Positions 25,454 to 35,520 of a stretch of DNA of 64,000 nucleotides are shown here, piece by piece. This DNA is from Thermoanaerobaculia bacterium. GTDB lineage: Bacteria > Acidobacteriota > Thermoanaerobaculia > UBA5066. Position 1 is the first letter of the stretch. Each line of letters opens with the position of its first letter. A model generated the notes under the pieces. The model ran no database searches. It was not told the DNA's origin and was given only the letters and a program-made list of their open reading frames with translations. A program made the translations under genes and the position numbers. Location: positions 1-64,000 of the forward strand of contig JAJVIN010000003.1 of assembly GCA_022071945.1 (NCBI GenBank). Direction: 5' to 3'.

Positions 25454-26772
25454 GCTCCTCCCCAGGCCTGCCCCCCGTCCAGAAGAGGGAGATCTTCGGG
25501 TGGGCGATGTTCGACTTCGCCAACTCGAGCTACACGACGGTCGTCATCACGGCCATCTACTCGGGCTTTTTCACCGAGCACATCGTCCCATCCAGTTCAA
25601 AGGTGCGTGACACGTGGTGGGCGCTCGCCATCGTCCTCTCGTCGGCGGCCGCGCTCCTGCTGTCGCCCCTCATCGGGTCGATGAGCGACGCCACTGCGCG
25701 CAAGAAGCGCTACCTGATGCAGTCGGCCATCCTCTGCTCGATCGCCACCATGCTTCTCTACTTCGTGGGTCCCGGATCCGTGCTGGCGGCCGTCATCTTG
25801 ATCATCTTCTCCAACACGGCCTTCATGGTCAGCGAGACCCTGTGCGGGAGCTTTCTGCCCGAGCTCGCCACCCAGGAGAACATGGCGAAGGTCTCGGGAC
25901 TCGGGTGGGGCCTCGGCTACTTCGGCGGGCTCGCGAGCCTGTATCTCGTCCAGCTCGTATTGACGGGGGCGAAGACGGCGGAGGAGCTGATCGGGAGAAA
26001 CCAGCTCGCGATGGTCGTGACGGGGCTGTTCTTTCTCCTCGCGGCGACGCCGACTCTGATTCTCGTCAAGAACCGGACGCGCCCCAAGCCCGGGTTCGAG
26101 CATGCGGGAATCGTTCAGCTCGTGAAGATGACGTGGGATGAGTTCCGCCACACCCTGGAGACCGCGAGGAGGTTCAAGGTCCTTCTCCAATTCCTCCTGG
26201 CCTTCACCGTCTACATGGCCGGAATCGAGGTCGTCATCAAGTTCGTCGGGATCTACACGAGCGACGAGCTGGGGTTCTCAGCGGGTGACATGGCGGTCCT
26301 CTTCCTGATCCTGCAGATCAGCGGAGCGGCGGGCGCCCTGGGCTTTGGAGCGCTCGAATCGAAGCTCGGACCAAAGAACACGGTGCTTCTGACGCTCGCC
26401 TGGTGGGTGGCGGGCATCCTGTCGATCTTCTTTCTCGACGGCCTGTCGTCCTTGACCGGGCTCGGGTCCAAGCAGCTCTTCTTTGGCATCACGATCGTTG
26501 CCGGATCCGGAATCGGGGCGACCCAGAGCTCCAGCCGCGCCATCGTGGGGCTCCTCTCCCCCGCGAAGAGGTCCGCCGAGATGTTCGGCTTCTGGGGTCT
26601 CTTCATGAGGCTCGCCGCGATCCTCGGGATGACGTTCGGTCCCGTATCCGACCTGATCGGCTCCAGGCGTCATGCCCTCCTGCTCGTCATCGTCTTTTTC
26701 GTCACCGGTGGACTGATGCTCGCGCGCGTGCCAATCGACGAAGGCATCGCGCGGGCCCGGGCCGAGGAGTAG
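25450..26772 (+). CDS. UMF1-family MFS transporter
   Basis: The 440-residue protein has about twelve hydrophobic segments and the hallmark of the UMF1/Atg22-like MFS family near the N-terminus (FDFANSSYTTVVITAIYSGF). The inter-helix motif SPLIGSMSDATARKKR corresponds to MFS motif A, and a late GATQSSSRAIVG matches the second half. Atg22 exports amino acids from yeast vacuoles; bacterial members have unknown substrates. Its ATG overlaps the amidotransferase stop, so it may carry that enzyme's glutamyl-amide substrate or product across the membrane. Confidence 0.92.
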   Translation: MSSSPGLPPVQKREIFGWAMFDFANSSYTTVVITAIYSGFFTEHIVPSSSKVRDTWWALAIVLSSAAALLLSPLIGSMSDATARKKRYLMQSAILCSIATMLLYFVGPGSVLAAVILIIFSNTAFMVSETLCGSFLPELATQENMAKVSGLGWGLGYFGGLASLYLVQLVLTGAKTAEELIGRNQLAMVVTGLFFLLAATPTLILVKNRTRPKPGFEHAGIVQLVKMTWDEFRHTLETARRFKVLLQFLLAFTVYMAGIEVVIKFVGIYTSDELGFSAGDMAVLFLILQISGAAGALGFGALESKLGPKNTVLLTLAWWVAGILSIFFLDGLSSLTGLGSKQLFFGITIVAGSGIGATQSSSRAIVGLLSPAKRSAEMFGFWGLFMRLAAILGMTFGPVSDLIGSRRHALLLVIVFFVTGGLMLARVPIDEGIARARAEE

Positions 26773-26886
26773 CGGGGGGCCTTCGCTCGAGACATCGAGT
26801 TGCGGACGATCCACGCAGAGCCCTGGTCTGGCCGGAGTGTCTTTCCAGGTCTCCCCCGGGCCCGTCTCGTGAGAGGATCGGCGGCC

Positions 26887-27504
26887 ATGATGACTCGCCT
26901 CTTCACGGCGGCCCTCCTCGCCGCCGCCCTCATCACTCCGGCCACGGGGGCCGCGAAGAAGGAGCCGAAGGCCACGCCGGCATCCAAGGTCACCCCGGCA
27001 CCCGCCCGTCCCGAGGAAATCGTGCAGGCGTACGTCGGCAGCCTCAGGGCCGGCCGGTATGACGAAGTCGGCAGGCTCCTGGACGTCGAGGGGTGCAAGC
27101 GGCTCCAGTCTCAGCTCGTTCCCGTCATCAAGGAATCGCACACGGCAAACCCGGAGGCCGGCTTGTTGAAGCTCTTCGATGGAATCGAGACCGTCGAGGG
27201 CCTCGAGAAGCTCTCGCCCGAGGAGTTCGTGGCGGCCTTCTTCGGCGGGGTGACAAAGCTGAACTCGGTGTTCAAGGAGACGCTTACGTCGATGACGGCG
27301 AAAGTGATCGGAACCGTGCCAGAAGGCGACGGAGTCCTCCACGTGGTCTGCCGGATCACCAACAGCAATGCCGGAATGAACATCACGAAGGTCAGCGTGA
27401 TCTCGCTGAAGAAGAACGGCGGGAAGTGGGGCGTCATGCTCTCCTCGGAAATCGAGAACATGGCCGAACAGGTGAGGCGAGTCCTGGCCGGCACGCCGAA
27501 GTAG
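26887..27504 (+). CDS. secreted protein of unknown function
   Basis: The product is 205 residues with a signal peptide (LFTAALLAAALITPATG) followed by a Lys/Pro/Ala spacer. The body (PEEIVQAYVGSLRAGRYDEV at about 45-65, then VVCRITNSNAGMNITKVSV) has the feel of an NTF2-like or DUF4878-type fold, in which a periplasmic alpha/beta cone follows a lipoprotein or signal leader; this is a pattern judgement only. Two adjacent in-frame ATGs (26887, 26890) follow GAGAGGA. It lies 115 bp after the transporter and 28 bp before the next membrane protein, on the same strand. Confidence 0.72.
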   Translation: MMTRLFTAALLAAALITPATGAAKKEPKATPASKVTPAPARPEEIVQAYVGSLRAGRYDEVGRLLDVEGCKRLQSQLVPVIKESHTANPEAGLLKLFDGIETVEGLEKLSPEEFVAAFFGGVTKLNSVFKETLTSMTAKVIGTVPEGDGVLHVVCRITNSNAGMNITKVSVISLKKNGGKWGVMLSSEIENMAEQVRRVLAGTPK

Positions 27505-27532
27505 GCGGAAAACCGGGCGAGCGCTCTTGAGA

Positions 27533-29263
27533 ATGAGATCCCGCCCATCGCGCGAGAAGCGGGCGTTCCTGGCCGTTCTGTTCTGCCTTTCGCTCGCTTC
27601 CTCCTGGCGGGTCCCGACGTCGTCCGACGGGCTTCTGGTCCTGCGGACATCCGCTTCTCTCGCGTTCACGGGGACCTTCTCGCTGCCTCCCGTGCCGCCC
27701 GGTGCTTCCGTGATCCCCTACTTCTTTCGCCCGTCGCCCGATGGCAAGGGGATGGTTCAGGTCTACCAGCCGTTTGGCGCCCTGTGGCGCGCCGCCGTCT
27801 TCCGGACGGCGCTCCTTCTTCCAGCGGGCCCCGCGCGGGGACTCTTCGCCGACTTCGGTCTCTCCCTCGTGCCGGTTCTTCTCGCGGCGCTGACGGTGTT
27901 TCCCCTGTCCCGGCTTCTTCGCGCGGGGGGGGCGAGCGCCCGGCATGCCCCCGCCGGCGCGGCGGCGGTCCTTCTCGGGAGCTTCCTGGGTCCTCTCGGC
28001 ACGACCGACTTCAACGAGCCGGCCTTCGTGTGGATCCTGGTCTGGTCCCTGGACAGGGCTCGTCTCTCGCACGTCCTGTTCCGGGGCTCGCGGCGACTCC
28101 GGGAGGCTTTCCTGGCCGGTCTGGGAGGCGTGGCCGCGATGCTGGTGAAGCCAGCCGCCGTCGCGGCCTTCCCCGCAATCGGGCTCCTCGTCCTCTTGGC
28201 GCCAAGGTCGGCAAAACGGCTGAGCCTTGCGCGGGTCCTGCCGGCGGCGGGCGGCGTTCTTCTTTCCACGCTCGTGTTCATGGGCCTCAGCCTCTGGCGG
28301 ACGGGCCGGCTCCTGGAGTTCGGGTACTTCGATCAGCCTTTCTCCCAGGCGGTGTCACCTCCCTGGACCGTGCTGCGCCTGACTCTCCTCCCCAACCGCG
28401 GGCTCCTGTGGTTTGCGCCTCTCATCGTCTTGATGTGCTGGGGAACGATCGAGCTCTTGCGAAAACAGAGCCGGCGGCCGCAGGCGGTGGCGGCCGTCAT
28501 GGGCCTTCTGGGTTTCCTTTCGGTCAACGTTTCCTACTGGCTCTGGGACGGTGGAATGAGCTGGGGACCGCGGTACACGGCGCCCGCCTTCGCTCTGTTC
28601 GCCCTGACTCTCGGACCGGCGCTCGAGAGGAATCGCCGGGCGGTCGCGTTCCTTGCGGCCGCCGGGATCGCCCTGAACTTGCCCGGCTACGTCATCGACA
28701 GTGACCGGCTATACGAGTACGCCTCGCGGCTCCCTACCGGCCACAAAGTCTGGGGACCCATCGTCCCGGTTCACCGCGACGACAGGAGCCCCGAAGGCAT
28801 CTATGACCTCCAGCGGGTTCACTACATCCCGGGGCTGGCCCCTGTCTTCGCGGGACAGAAGGTCCTGTGGAAGCTCGTTTTCGAAGGAGACAGTCCCGCC
28901 ATCGGGCAGGCTCCGCCCGGCGCGGGGCCCCGAAACGACTCGGCGTTCTTCCGGCTGCTCCTCGGGCGTGAGCTCCCCTTCGACTCGTGCTCGGGGCGCG
29001 TGCTCCTCGAGGAAGCGATGGTGACTCTGCCCGTCGATCCGGACCGGGCGCTGACGTTCTGTGAGCTCTCCATCGGGTTCGACGGTCCACCCGTCGACGC
29101 CCGGGCGGTGGGCGCGGTCGCAGCCTTCAGGACAGGAAGATTCGACGAGGCGATTCGGCTCTCGGAGGAAGGGCTGAGGCTCGACCCGGGGCGGCAGGAC
29201 CTCCTGGGGAGCCTAGGAGCGGCGCGGCACGCCCGAGCCCAGAACCAGCCGGAGAAGAAGTAG
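27533..29263 (+). CDS. multispanning membrane protein, probably GT-C glycosyltransferase-like
   Basis: This 576-residue protein has about ten transmembrane segments in its first 400 residues, beginning at FLAVLFCLSLASSW. A loop between the first two (FTGTFSLPP ... YQPFGAL) sits where GT-C enzymes keep their catalytic acidic residues. TTDFNEPAFVWILVW and SYWLWDGGMSWGPRYTAPAF resemble segments of dolichyl-phosphate-mannose-type transferases. The last ~70 residues include a TPR-like hairpin (AFRTGRFDEAIRLSEEGLRL). The fold class is likely and donor and acceptor are unknown. The ATG at 27533 is preferred over TTG 27527. A bidirectional terminator follows. Confidence 0.75.
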   Translation: MRSRPSREKRAFLAVLFCLSLASSWRVPTSSDGLLVLRTSASLAFTGTFSLPPVPPGASVIPYFFRPSPDGKGMVQVYQPFGALWRAAVFRTALLLPAGPARGLFADFGLSLVPVLLAALTVFPLSRLLRAGGASARHAPAGAAAVLLGSFLGPLGTTDFNEPAFVWILVWSLDRARLSHVLFRGSRRLREAFLAGLGGVAAMLVKPAAVAAFPAIGLLVLLAPRSAKRLSLARVLPAAGGVLLSTLVFMGLSLWRTGRLLEFGYFDQPFSQAVSPPWTVLRLTLLPNRGLLWFAPLIVLMCWGTIELLRKQSRRPQAVAAVMGLLGFLSVNVSYWLWDGGMSWGPRYTAPAFALFALTLGPALERNRRAVAFLAAAGIALNLPGYVIDSDRLYEYASRLPTGHKVWGPIVPVHRDDRSPEGIYDLQRVHYIPGLAPVFAGQKVLWKLVFEGDSPAIGQAPPGAGPRNDSAFFRLLLGRELPFDSCSGRVLLEEAMVTLPVDPDRALTFCELSIGFDGPPVDARAVGAVAAFRTGRFDEAIRLSEEGLRLDPGRQDLLGSLGAARHARAQNQPEKK

Positions 29264-29279
29264 CCGCCCGAAACAAGAA

Positions 29280-29307
29280 GCCTCCGGGACCCTCGAGCCC
29301 CGGAGGC
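29280..29307. terminator. bidirectional terminator hairpin between the GT-C gene and sdhB
   Basis: GCCTCCGGG and CCCGGAGGC form a perfect 9-bp stem around a 10-base loop in the 70-bp gap between two convergent genes (ends at 29263 and 29334). Adjacent A-rich sequence on the left (gaaacaagaa) gives a T-rich tail for minus-strand transcripts. Confidence 0.7.
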
Positions 29308-29333
29308 AGATCCTGGAAGAGAGGCGAGACGCC

Positions 29334-30083
29334 TCAGCCCTTGGCGGCCGTCGAGGCGCGAATGAAGTCGCGGTTCATGCGGCCGATGTTGAGGAGCTTG
29401 ATCTCCTTGGGACACGCGGCCTCGCACTCACCGATGTTGGTGCAGGCGCCAAAGCCCTCCGCATCCATCTGGGCGATCATCTTCTGGACGCGGTCGTAGC
29501 GCTCCGGCTGGCCCTGAGGCAAATGCCCGAGGTGGGAGACCTTCGCCGAGACGAAGAGCATGGCCGACGCGTTCGGACAGGCCGCGACGCAGGCCGCGCA
29601 CCCGATGCACGCGGCGGCGTCCATCGCCATCTCGGCATCGTCCTTCGGGACGAGGATGGCGTTTCCGTCGACGGCGCTGCCCGTCGGCGCGGAGATGAAA
29701 CCGCCCGCGGAGACGATGCGGTCGAAGGCGCTCCTGTCGACGACCAGATCCTTGATGATCGGAAAGGCCGTGGCGCGCCACGGTTCGATGACGATCGTGT
29801 TGCCGTCCGAGAAGCTGCGCATGTGGAGCTGACACGTCGTCGTGGCCCTGCGCTGTCCGTGAGCCACTCCGTTGATGACGAGCCCGCACATCCCGCAGAT
29901 GCCTTCCCGGCAGTCGTGGTCAAAGGCGATGGGCTCTTCGCCTTTCTCGATCAGTCTTTCGTTGACGATATCCAGCATCTCGAGGAACGACATGTCCGGA
30001 CTGATACCCGGGGCCTCGTACGTCACGAAGCGGCCCGCGTCGTTGCGGTTCTTCTGCCGCCAGACTCTGAGTGTCAGGTTCAT
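29334..30083 (-). CDS. sdhB: succinate dehydrogenase/fumarate reductase iron-sulfur subunit
   Basis: SdhB (249 residues) passes electrons from the flavoprotein to quinone through three Fe-S clusters. The N-terminal ferredoxin domain binds [2Fe-2S] through [10 protein letters not shown] and a later Cys (TTTCQLHM). The C-terminal domain holds two cysteine sets ([14 protein letters not shown] and [15 protein letters not shown]) for the [4Fe-4S] and [3Fe-4S] clusters. The sequence resembles the Actinobacteria/Bacteroidetes-type enzyme. The ATG at 30083 follows directly on the sdhA TAA (no gap), with AGGAG inside the sdhA end, so the two are translationally coupled. Confidence 0.97.
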   Translation of the reverse strand: MNLTLRVWRQKNRNDAGRFVTYEAPGISPDMSFLEMLDIVNERLIEKGEEPIAFDHDCREGICGMCGLVINGVAHGQRRATTTCQLHMRSFSDGNTIVIEPWRATAFPIIKDLVVDRSAFDRIVSAGGFISAPTGSAVDGNAILVPKDDAEMAMDAAACIGCAACVAACPNASAMLFVSAKVSHLGHLPQGQPERYDRVQKMIAQMDAEGFGACTNIGECEAACPKEIKLLNIGRMNRDFIRASTAAKG

Positions 30084-31997
<1,914 letters not shown>

Positions 31998-32016
31998 CGT
32001 CTTCCTTCCCTTCTCA

Positions 32017-32679
32017 CTACTTCACGATGCCCGCCAGGACGGCAACCGGGAAGGAGATGTTCATCGCGACAATGACGAACGTGATGGCGCCCAGGAGGAG
32101 CTTCGCCTGCTTTTCGTACTTCGGGAACCTCAGCCCCAGGGTCTGCAGGAGGCTGAAGGCTCCGTGCTGGAGATGGAAGCCCAGAAGGACCATGGCCAGA
32201 ATGTAAAAGCCGGCCACCGGGGCCGACTGGAATCCCCTCACCACGTTCGCGTAGACGTCCGTGTGGGAGAAGTCCGGGTGAACGGAGCCCACTGTGAGGT
32301 GGAGCAGGTGGAAGAGGATGAAGAACCCGATGATGGGGCCGCTCCAGATCATCGTGCGGGAGGCGAACGAGGCCGCCTGAAAGGCCTGGCCGGCATAGCC
32401 GACAGGGCGCGCGGCCCTGTTTTTCAGAGCCAGCTGGATCGTCAGGATGATGTGGATCGAGGCGGCGGCCAGGAGAAAGAGCCGCGCTCCCCACAGGATG
32501 GGGGGATTCGCCTTCAGCAGCTTGGCGTAGGCATTTATCTTCTCGGGCCCCGCGTAGAGCTGAAGGTTCCCCATCATGTGCACGAAGACGAACCCGTAGA
32601 GAACCAGGCCCGTCAAGGCGACCACCACCTTTTTTGCGACGGACGAGGACAGTGGAGAGACAGTGGCAACAGCGCTCAC
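32017..32679 (-). CDS. sdhC: succinate dehydrogenase cytochrome b subunit (single-anchor type)
   Basis: The 220-residue membrane protein has five hydrophobic segments ([91 protein letters not shown]). Histidines lie in the segments in the arrangement of di-heme cytochrome b anchors of the SdhC/FrdC class. It replaces the two small SdhC/SdhD subunits of the E. coli type and is encoded 19 bp upstream of sdhA. The GTG start at 32679 has GGAGGC seven bases upstream. Confidence 0.93.
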   Translation of the reverse strand: MSAVATVSPLSSSVAKKVVVALTGLVLYGFVFVHMMGNLQLYAGPEKINAYAKLLKANPPILWGARLFLLAAASIHIILTIQLALKNRAARPVGYAGQAFQAASFASRTMIWSGPIIGFFILFHLLHLTVGSVHPDFSHTDVYANVVRGFQSAPVAGFYILAMVLLGFHLQHGAFSLLQTLGLRFPKYEKQAKLLLGAITFVIVAMNISFPVAVLAGIVK

Positions 32680-32725
32680 CAGGCAGCCTCCAAACGATTC
32701 GATGTCGATTGTCTAGGAAATTGGA

Positions 32726-32779
32726 TCATCCGGCCTTCTTCATGGGCCGGATGACTCCCGGACACCGGGACGCCGGGAG
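32726..32779. terminator. double hairpin between mdh and sdhC
   Basis: Two stems stand in tandem: TCATCCGGCC / GGCCGGATGA (32726-32735 with 32745-32754, 10 bp) and CTCCCGG / CCGGGAG (32755-32761 with 32773-32779). They lie 23 bp past the mdh stop on the minus strand, so they probably end or attenuate mdh transcripts before the sdh operon. Confidence 0.6.
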
Positions 32780-32802
32780 CCTCCGGCCCGGTTGGCGGCG
32801 AA

Positions 32803-33729
32803 CTAGCAGGTCAGCTTCGTGAAGAGCTCGGCGACCGAGTCAGCGGACTTCTTCAGGGCGGCGGATTCCTCGGGGGTCAGGTTGAGCTCGATGACCCTCT
32901 CGACTCCGTTCTTGCCGATGACGACCGGCACGCCGACGTAGAGTCCGTTGATCCCGTATTCACCCTCGAGATAGGCGGCGCAGGGCAGGATCTTCCTCTT
33001 GTCGCAGAGGATCGCGTCGACCATCTCGATCGCGGCCGCGGACGGGGCGTAGTAGGCCGAACCCGTCTTGAGGAAGTTGACGATCTCGGCGCCCCCGTTG
33101 GCCGTCCGCTTCACGATCGCCTCGACCCGCTCGGGGGTCAGGAGCTCGGTGATGGGAACCCCGGCGACGGTGGAGTAGCGCGGAAGCGGGACCATCGTGT
33201 CCCCGTGGCCGCCCAGAACCGTCGCGTGGATGTTCGACATCGCGATGTTCATCTCCATCGAAATGAAGGCCCTCATGCGGGCCGAATCGAGGATCCCCGC
33301 CATCCCGATGACCTTGTTCTTCGGAAGGCCCGAGACCCTGCGGGCGACCTCGCACATGGCATCGAGCGGGTTCGTGACGACGATGATCGTCAGATCCCGC
33401 GAGTGGCGCGTCACCTGCGCGATGCACTCCCGGACGATCTCCTCGTTCTTCTTCAGAAGATCGTCACGCGACATGCCAGGCTTCCTCGCCAGGCCCGCCG
33501 TCATCACGCAGATGTCCGATCCGGCGGTCTCCTCGTACCCGTTGGAGCCGACGATTCTCATGTCGAAACCCTCGACGGCCCCGGACTGGAACATGTCCAA
33601 GCCCTTGCCCTGAGGGACCCCGTCCACGACGTCCACGAGAACGACATCCGCAAGCTCTTTTTCGACAATTCGCTGCGCCGCCGTGGCGCCGACATTGCCC
33701 GCCCCGATGACTGTCACTTTTCGCCGCAT
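32803..33729 (-). CDS. mdh: malate dehydrogenase, lactate-dehydrogenase-like class
   Basis: The 308-residue NAD-dependent enzyme interconverts malate and oxaloacetate in the TCA cycle. The Rossmann motif is [12 protein letters not shown]; the substrate-binding loop is [13 protein letters not shown] (Arg residues typical of malate rather than lactate enzymes); VVTNPLDAM and the catalytic His in [10 protein letters not shown] are intact. It belongs to the tetrameric LDH-like class found in many non-proteobacteria. It lies upstream of sdhCAB on the same strand, giving a small TCA cluster. The ATG at 33729 has only a distant AGGGG. Confidence 0.97.
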   Translation of the reverse strand: MRRKVTVIGAGNVGATAAQRIVEKELADVVLVDVVDGVPQGKGLDMFQSGAVEGFDMRIVGSNGYEETAGSDICVMTAGLARKPGMSRDDLLKKNEEIVRECIAQVTRHSRDLTIIVVTNPLDAMCEVARRVSGLPKNKVIGMAGILDSARMRAFISMEMNIAMSNIHATVLGGHGDTMVPLPRYSTVAGVPITELLTPERVEAIVKRTANGGAEIVNFLKTGSAYYAPSAAAIEMVDAILCDKRKILPCAAYLEGEYGINGLYVGVPVVIGKNGVERVIELNLTPEESAALKKSADSVAELFTKLTC

Positions 33730-33883
33730 TCCATCAACCCCTATCTTTCAGAATTGGCGCCGCAAGGCCCAAGGCCCGCGCACTCTGAGAGATGAGCCTA
33801 CCAGCCAGCCGGTTCCCGGTGAAGCGCTATTCCCCCGGAAAACGGGTCCCCGGCATCGATTCGATCGGATAATCTCCCGGGTC

Positions 33884-34243
33884 ATGACAGGGATTCCGGT
33901 CTGGAAGCGGGGGATGACCCTGGCACATGCGGTCTACGCCCTTCTGGAAGAGGCGGGCCTCGGAAAGACGCCCGATGGCACCCGGATCCGCCGCTGCGCC
34001 CTGATGGTTCCATCCGCCATCGAGGATGCCTTCGTCGACGTCGGCAACCTCGACCCGCAGACCGCCCTGGACCGAGCCGAGACCTGTCTGGAAAGCCTGC
34101 GCTCCGCCCTCTCGAATTCCCTGTCGATCCGTTCCGTCCCCCCCAAAGATGTCGAGGATCTGCTCTCGGAGATCGGGACCCTCGAGGCGGAAATCACGAT
34201 CCTCAGACATCGCCGCCAGCTCGACCCTTCCTCCCCGGCCTGA
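33884..34243 (+). CDS. four-helix-bundle protein (S23/IVP-like family)
   Basis: The product is 119 residues and looks all-helical. The pattern VWKRGMTLAHAVYALL ... IRRCALMVPSAIEDAF ... ALDRAETCLESLRSAL ... EDLLSEIGTLEAEITIL matches the four-helix-bundle family that includes proteins encoded in 23S rRNA intervening sequences: a mobile first helix, a central 'R-x-A-x-x-V/I-P-x-x-I' helix, and two long amphipathic helices. Here the gene stands alone, as many bacterial members do; their function is unknown. ATG 33884 is chosen over longer in-frame starts because family sequence begins there. It diverges from mdh. Confidence 0.7.
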   Translation: MTGIPVWKRGMTLAHAVYALLEEAGLGKTPDGTRIRRCALMVPSAIEDAFVDVGNLDPQTALDRAETCLESLRSALSNSLSIRSVPPKDVEDLLSEIGTLEAEITILRHRRQLDPSSPA

Positions 34244-34281
34244 GGCCGGGAGCGCCATCCGATTCCACGTCAGGAGAACAC

Positions 34282-34617
34282 ATGAGAAAGAACCTCGCCG
34301 CCCTCTTCCTCGTCTCGACCTTGGTCCTCTCTCCCCTCGCCTTGGCCCAGAGCGACGCCCCTCAGCCTTCCGCACCGGCCACCGCGGCCGCGGAACCGGC
34401 GCCCGCCCCTCCCGCGGCCGCCTCCCCGGCCGCGCCCGAAGCCCCCGCCGCCCACGCGGAGGCCGCCAAGAGCGCCTCATCCGAGGATCAAACCGGCCAC
34501 GCGAAGACGGCTCCCGCCCCGGAGGGCGCCTCCCGGTCGACGACGATCGTCATCGGGATCATCGTCCTGCTCCTCCTCGTCGTCCTCGTCGTCCTCGGAA
34601 CCAAGAAACAGGAATAA
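34282..34617 (+). CDS. small Ala/Pro-rich exported protein with C-terminal membrane anchor
   Basis: This 111-residue protein consists of a signal peptide (LAALFLVSTLVLSPLALAQ), a disordered Ala/Pro/Glu linker of about 60 residues, and a very hydrophobic C-terminal helix (TTIVIGIIVLLLLVVLVVLG) ending in a charged tail. The layout suggests a periplasmic spacer tethered to the inner membrane. No family is recognisable. AGGAG precedes the ATG, and a strong intrinsic terminator follows. Confidence 0.75.
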   Translation: MRKNLAALFLVSTLVLSPLALAQSDAPQPSAPATAAAEPAPAPPAAASPAAPEAPAAHAEAAKSASSEDQTGHAKTAPAPEGASRSTTIVIGIIVLLLLVVLVVLGTKKQE

Positions 34618-34635
34618 CCTCTCCGGAAAAGCAGG

Positions 34636-34680
34636 ACGGCCCGGCTCCTCCCGCGGGAGGACCGGGCCGTTCTCGTTTCT
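34636..34680. terminator. intrinsic terminator, convergent genes
   Basis: ACGGCCCGG (34636-34644) pairs with CCGGGCCGT (34662-34670); the loop contains its own CTCC...GGAG pairing. TCTCGTTTCTT follows as a T-rich tail for the plus strand. It lies between the end of the Ala/Pro-rich gene and the end of bfr. Confidence 0.85.
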
Positions 34681-34692
34681 TGCCTTCGAGAT

Positions 34693-35163
34693 TCAGGCGT
34701 TCAGCTGCTGAGCCAGGTAGTTCGCCAGACCGATCTCGTGGATCTGGTGCAGCTGGGCTTCGAGCCAGTCGACGTGCTCCTCCTCGTCAACCAGGATCTT
34801 CTCCAGAAGCGCCCGGGAACCGCTATCCCCCTTCTCCACGCAGACCGCGATGCCCTTGTTGAGCCTGTCGACCGCCCCGTACTCGAGCGCCAGATCGAAC
34901 TGGTGCTGCTCTTCCACGTTCTGTCCGACCGAGATCTTCATGTACTTCTGCATGTTCGGGACGCCCTCGAGGTACAGGATCCGCTCGATGACCTCCTGGG
35001 CGTGCTGCATTTCCTCGATCGATTCCTTGCGTGAATGCTCGGCGAGGGGCTTGTAGCCCCAGTTCTTGCACATCATGGCGTGAATGAAGTACTGGTTGAT
35101 CCCCGTGAGCTCCGCGCAAAGGACCTCGTTGAGGACCTCGATGACCGCTTCGTTTCCCTTCAT
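34693..35163 (-). CDS. bfr: bacterioferritin
   Basis: The 156-residue subunit assembles into a 24-mer that stores iron. Every ligand of the diiron ferroxidase centre is at the classical position (Glu18, Glu51, His54, Glu94, Glu127, His130), and Met52, the inter-subunit haem ligand, is present, so it is a true haem bacterioferritin. The sequence EEMQHAQEVIERILYLEG is diagnostic. The gene follows the Bfd-like ferredoxin gene by 42 bp on the same strand, which is the standard arrangement for iron release. AGGAGAGGGG precedes the ATG. Confidence 0.97.
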   Translation of the reverse strand: MKGNEAVIEVLNEVLCAELTGINQYFIHAMMCKNWGYKPLAEHSRKESIEEMQHAQEVIERILYLEGVPNMQKYMKISVGQNVEEQHQFDLALEYGAVDRLNKGIAVCVEKGDSGSRALLEKILVDEEEHVDWLEAQLHQIHEIGLANYLAQQLNA

Positions 35164-35176
35164 TCCCCTCTCCTGA

Positions 35177-35191
35177 CGGTCCTTCGGACCG
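35177..35191 (-). promoter_or_regulatory. small hairpin abutting the bfr ribosome-binding site
   Basis: CGGTCC-GAA-GGACCG (minus strand) is a perfect 6-bp stem with a 3-base loop immediately upstream of the bfr Shine-Dalgarno sequence AGGAG. It could modulate translation of bfr relative to bfd or protect processed mRNA. Confidence 0.35.
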
Positions 35192-35205
35192 CCAAAATGA
35201 ATATC

Positions 35206-35385
35206 TTATCCCGTGATTCGCTTCTCCGCGCGTTCCGCGAGATAAGACCTCAGGTCGGGAAGGCAGGCCGTGCAGATCTGGCCACAACCCATCCGCGAGG
35301 GAATCTCGTCTTCCAGGCACCCGTCAGGGGAGAGGGCCGCGCCGATGTCGGCGAAATCCAACCCGGCACACTCGCAGCGCGTCAT
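35206..35385 (-). CDS. bfd: bacterioferritin-associated ferredoxin (Bfd-like [2Fe-2S] protein)
   Basis: From ATG 35385 this is a 59-residue protein with the BFD-domain cysteine pattern C-x-C-x31-C-x2-C (CEC near the N-terminus, CTAC near residue 40). Bfd docks on bacterioferritin and delivers electrons that release stored iron. Its neighbour is bfr, as expected. A GTG at 35451 with GAGGT upstream would add 22 basic residues (VFEASASTRTHRYLG); that start has the better ribosome-binding site but adds sequence not typical of the family. Confidence 0.82.
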   Translation of the reverse strand: MTRCECAGLDFADIGAALSPDGCLEDEIPSRMGCGQICTACLPDLRSYLAERAEKRITG

Positions 35386-35520
35386 CCGGCGGAGAGGTCT
35401 CTTGGGGCCGAGATAGCGATGGGTTCGAGTAGAGGCGCTTGCTTCGAACACGAGGTCATCGTACCTCAATTGAAACAGAGTCTCAATCCCCTTGTGTGAT
35501 CCCGCTATGATTGCTTCCCC

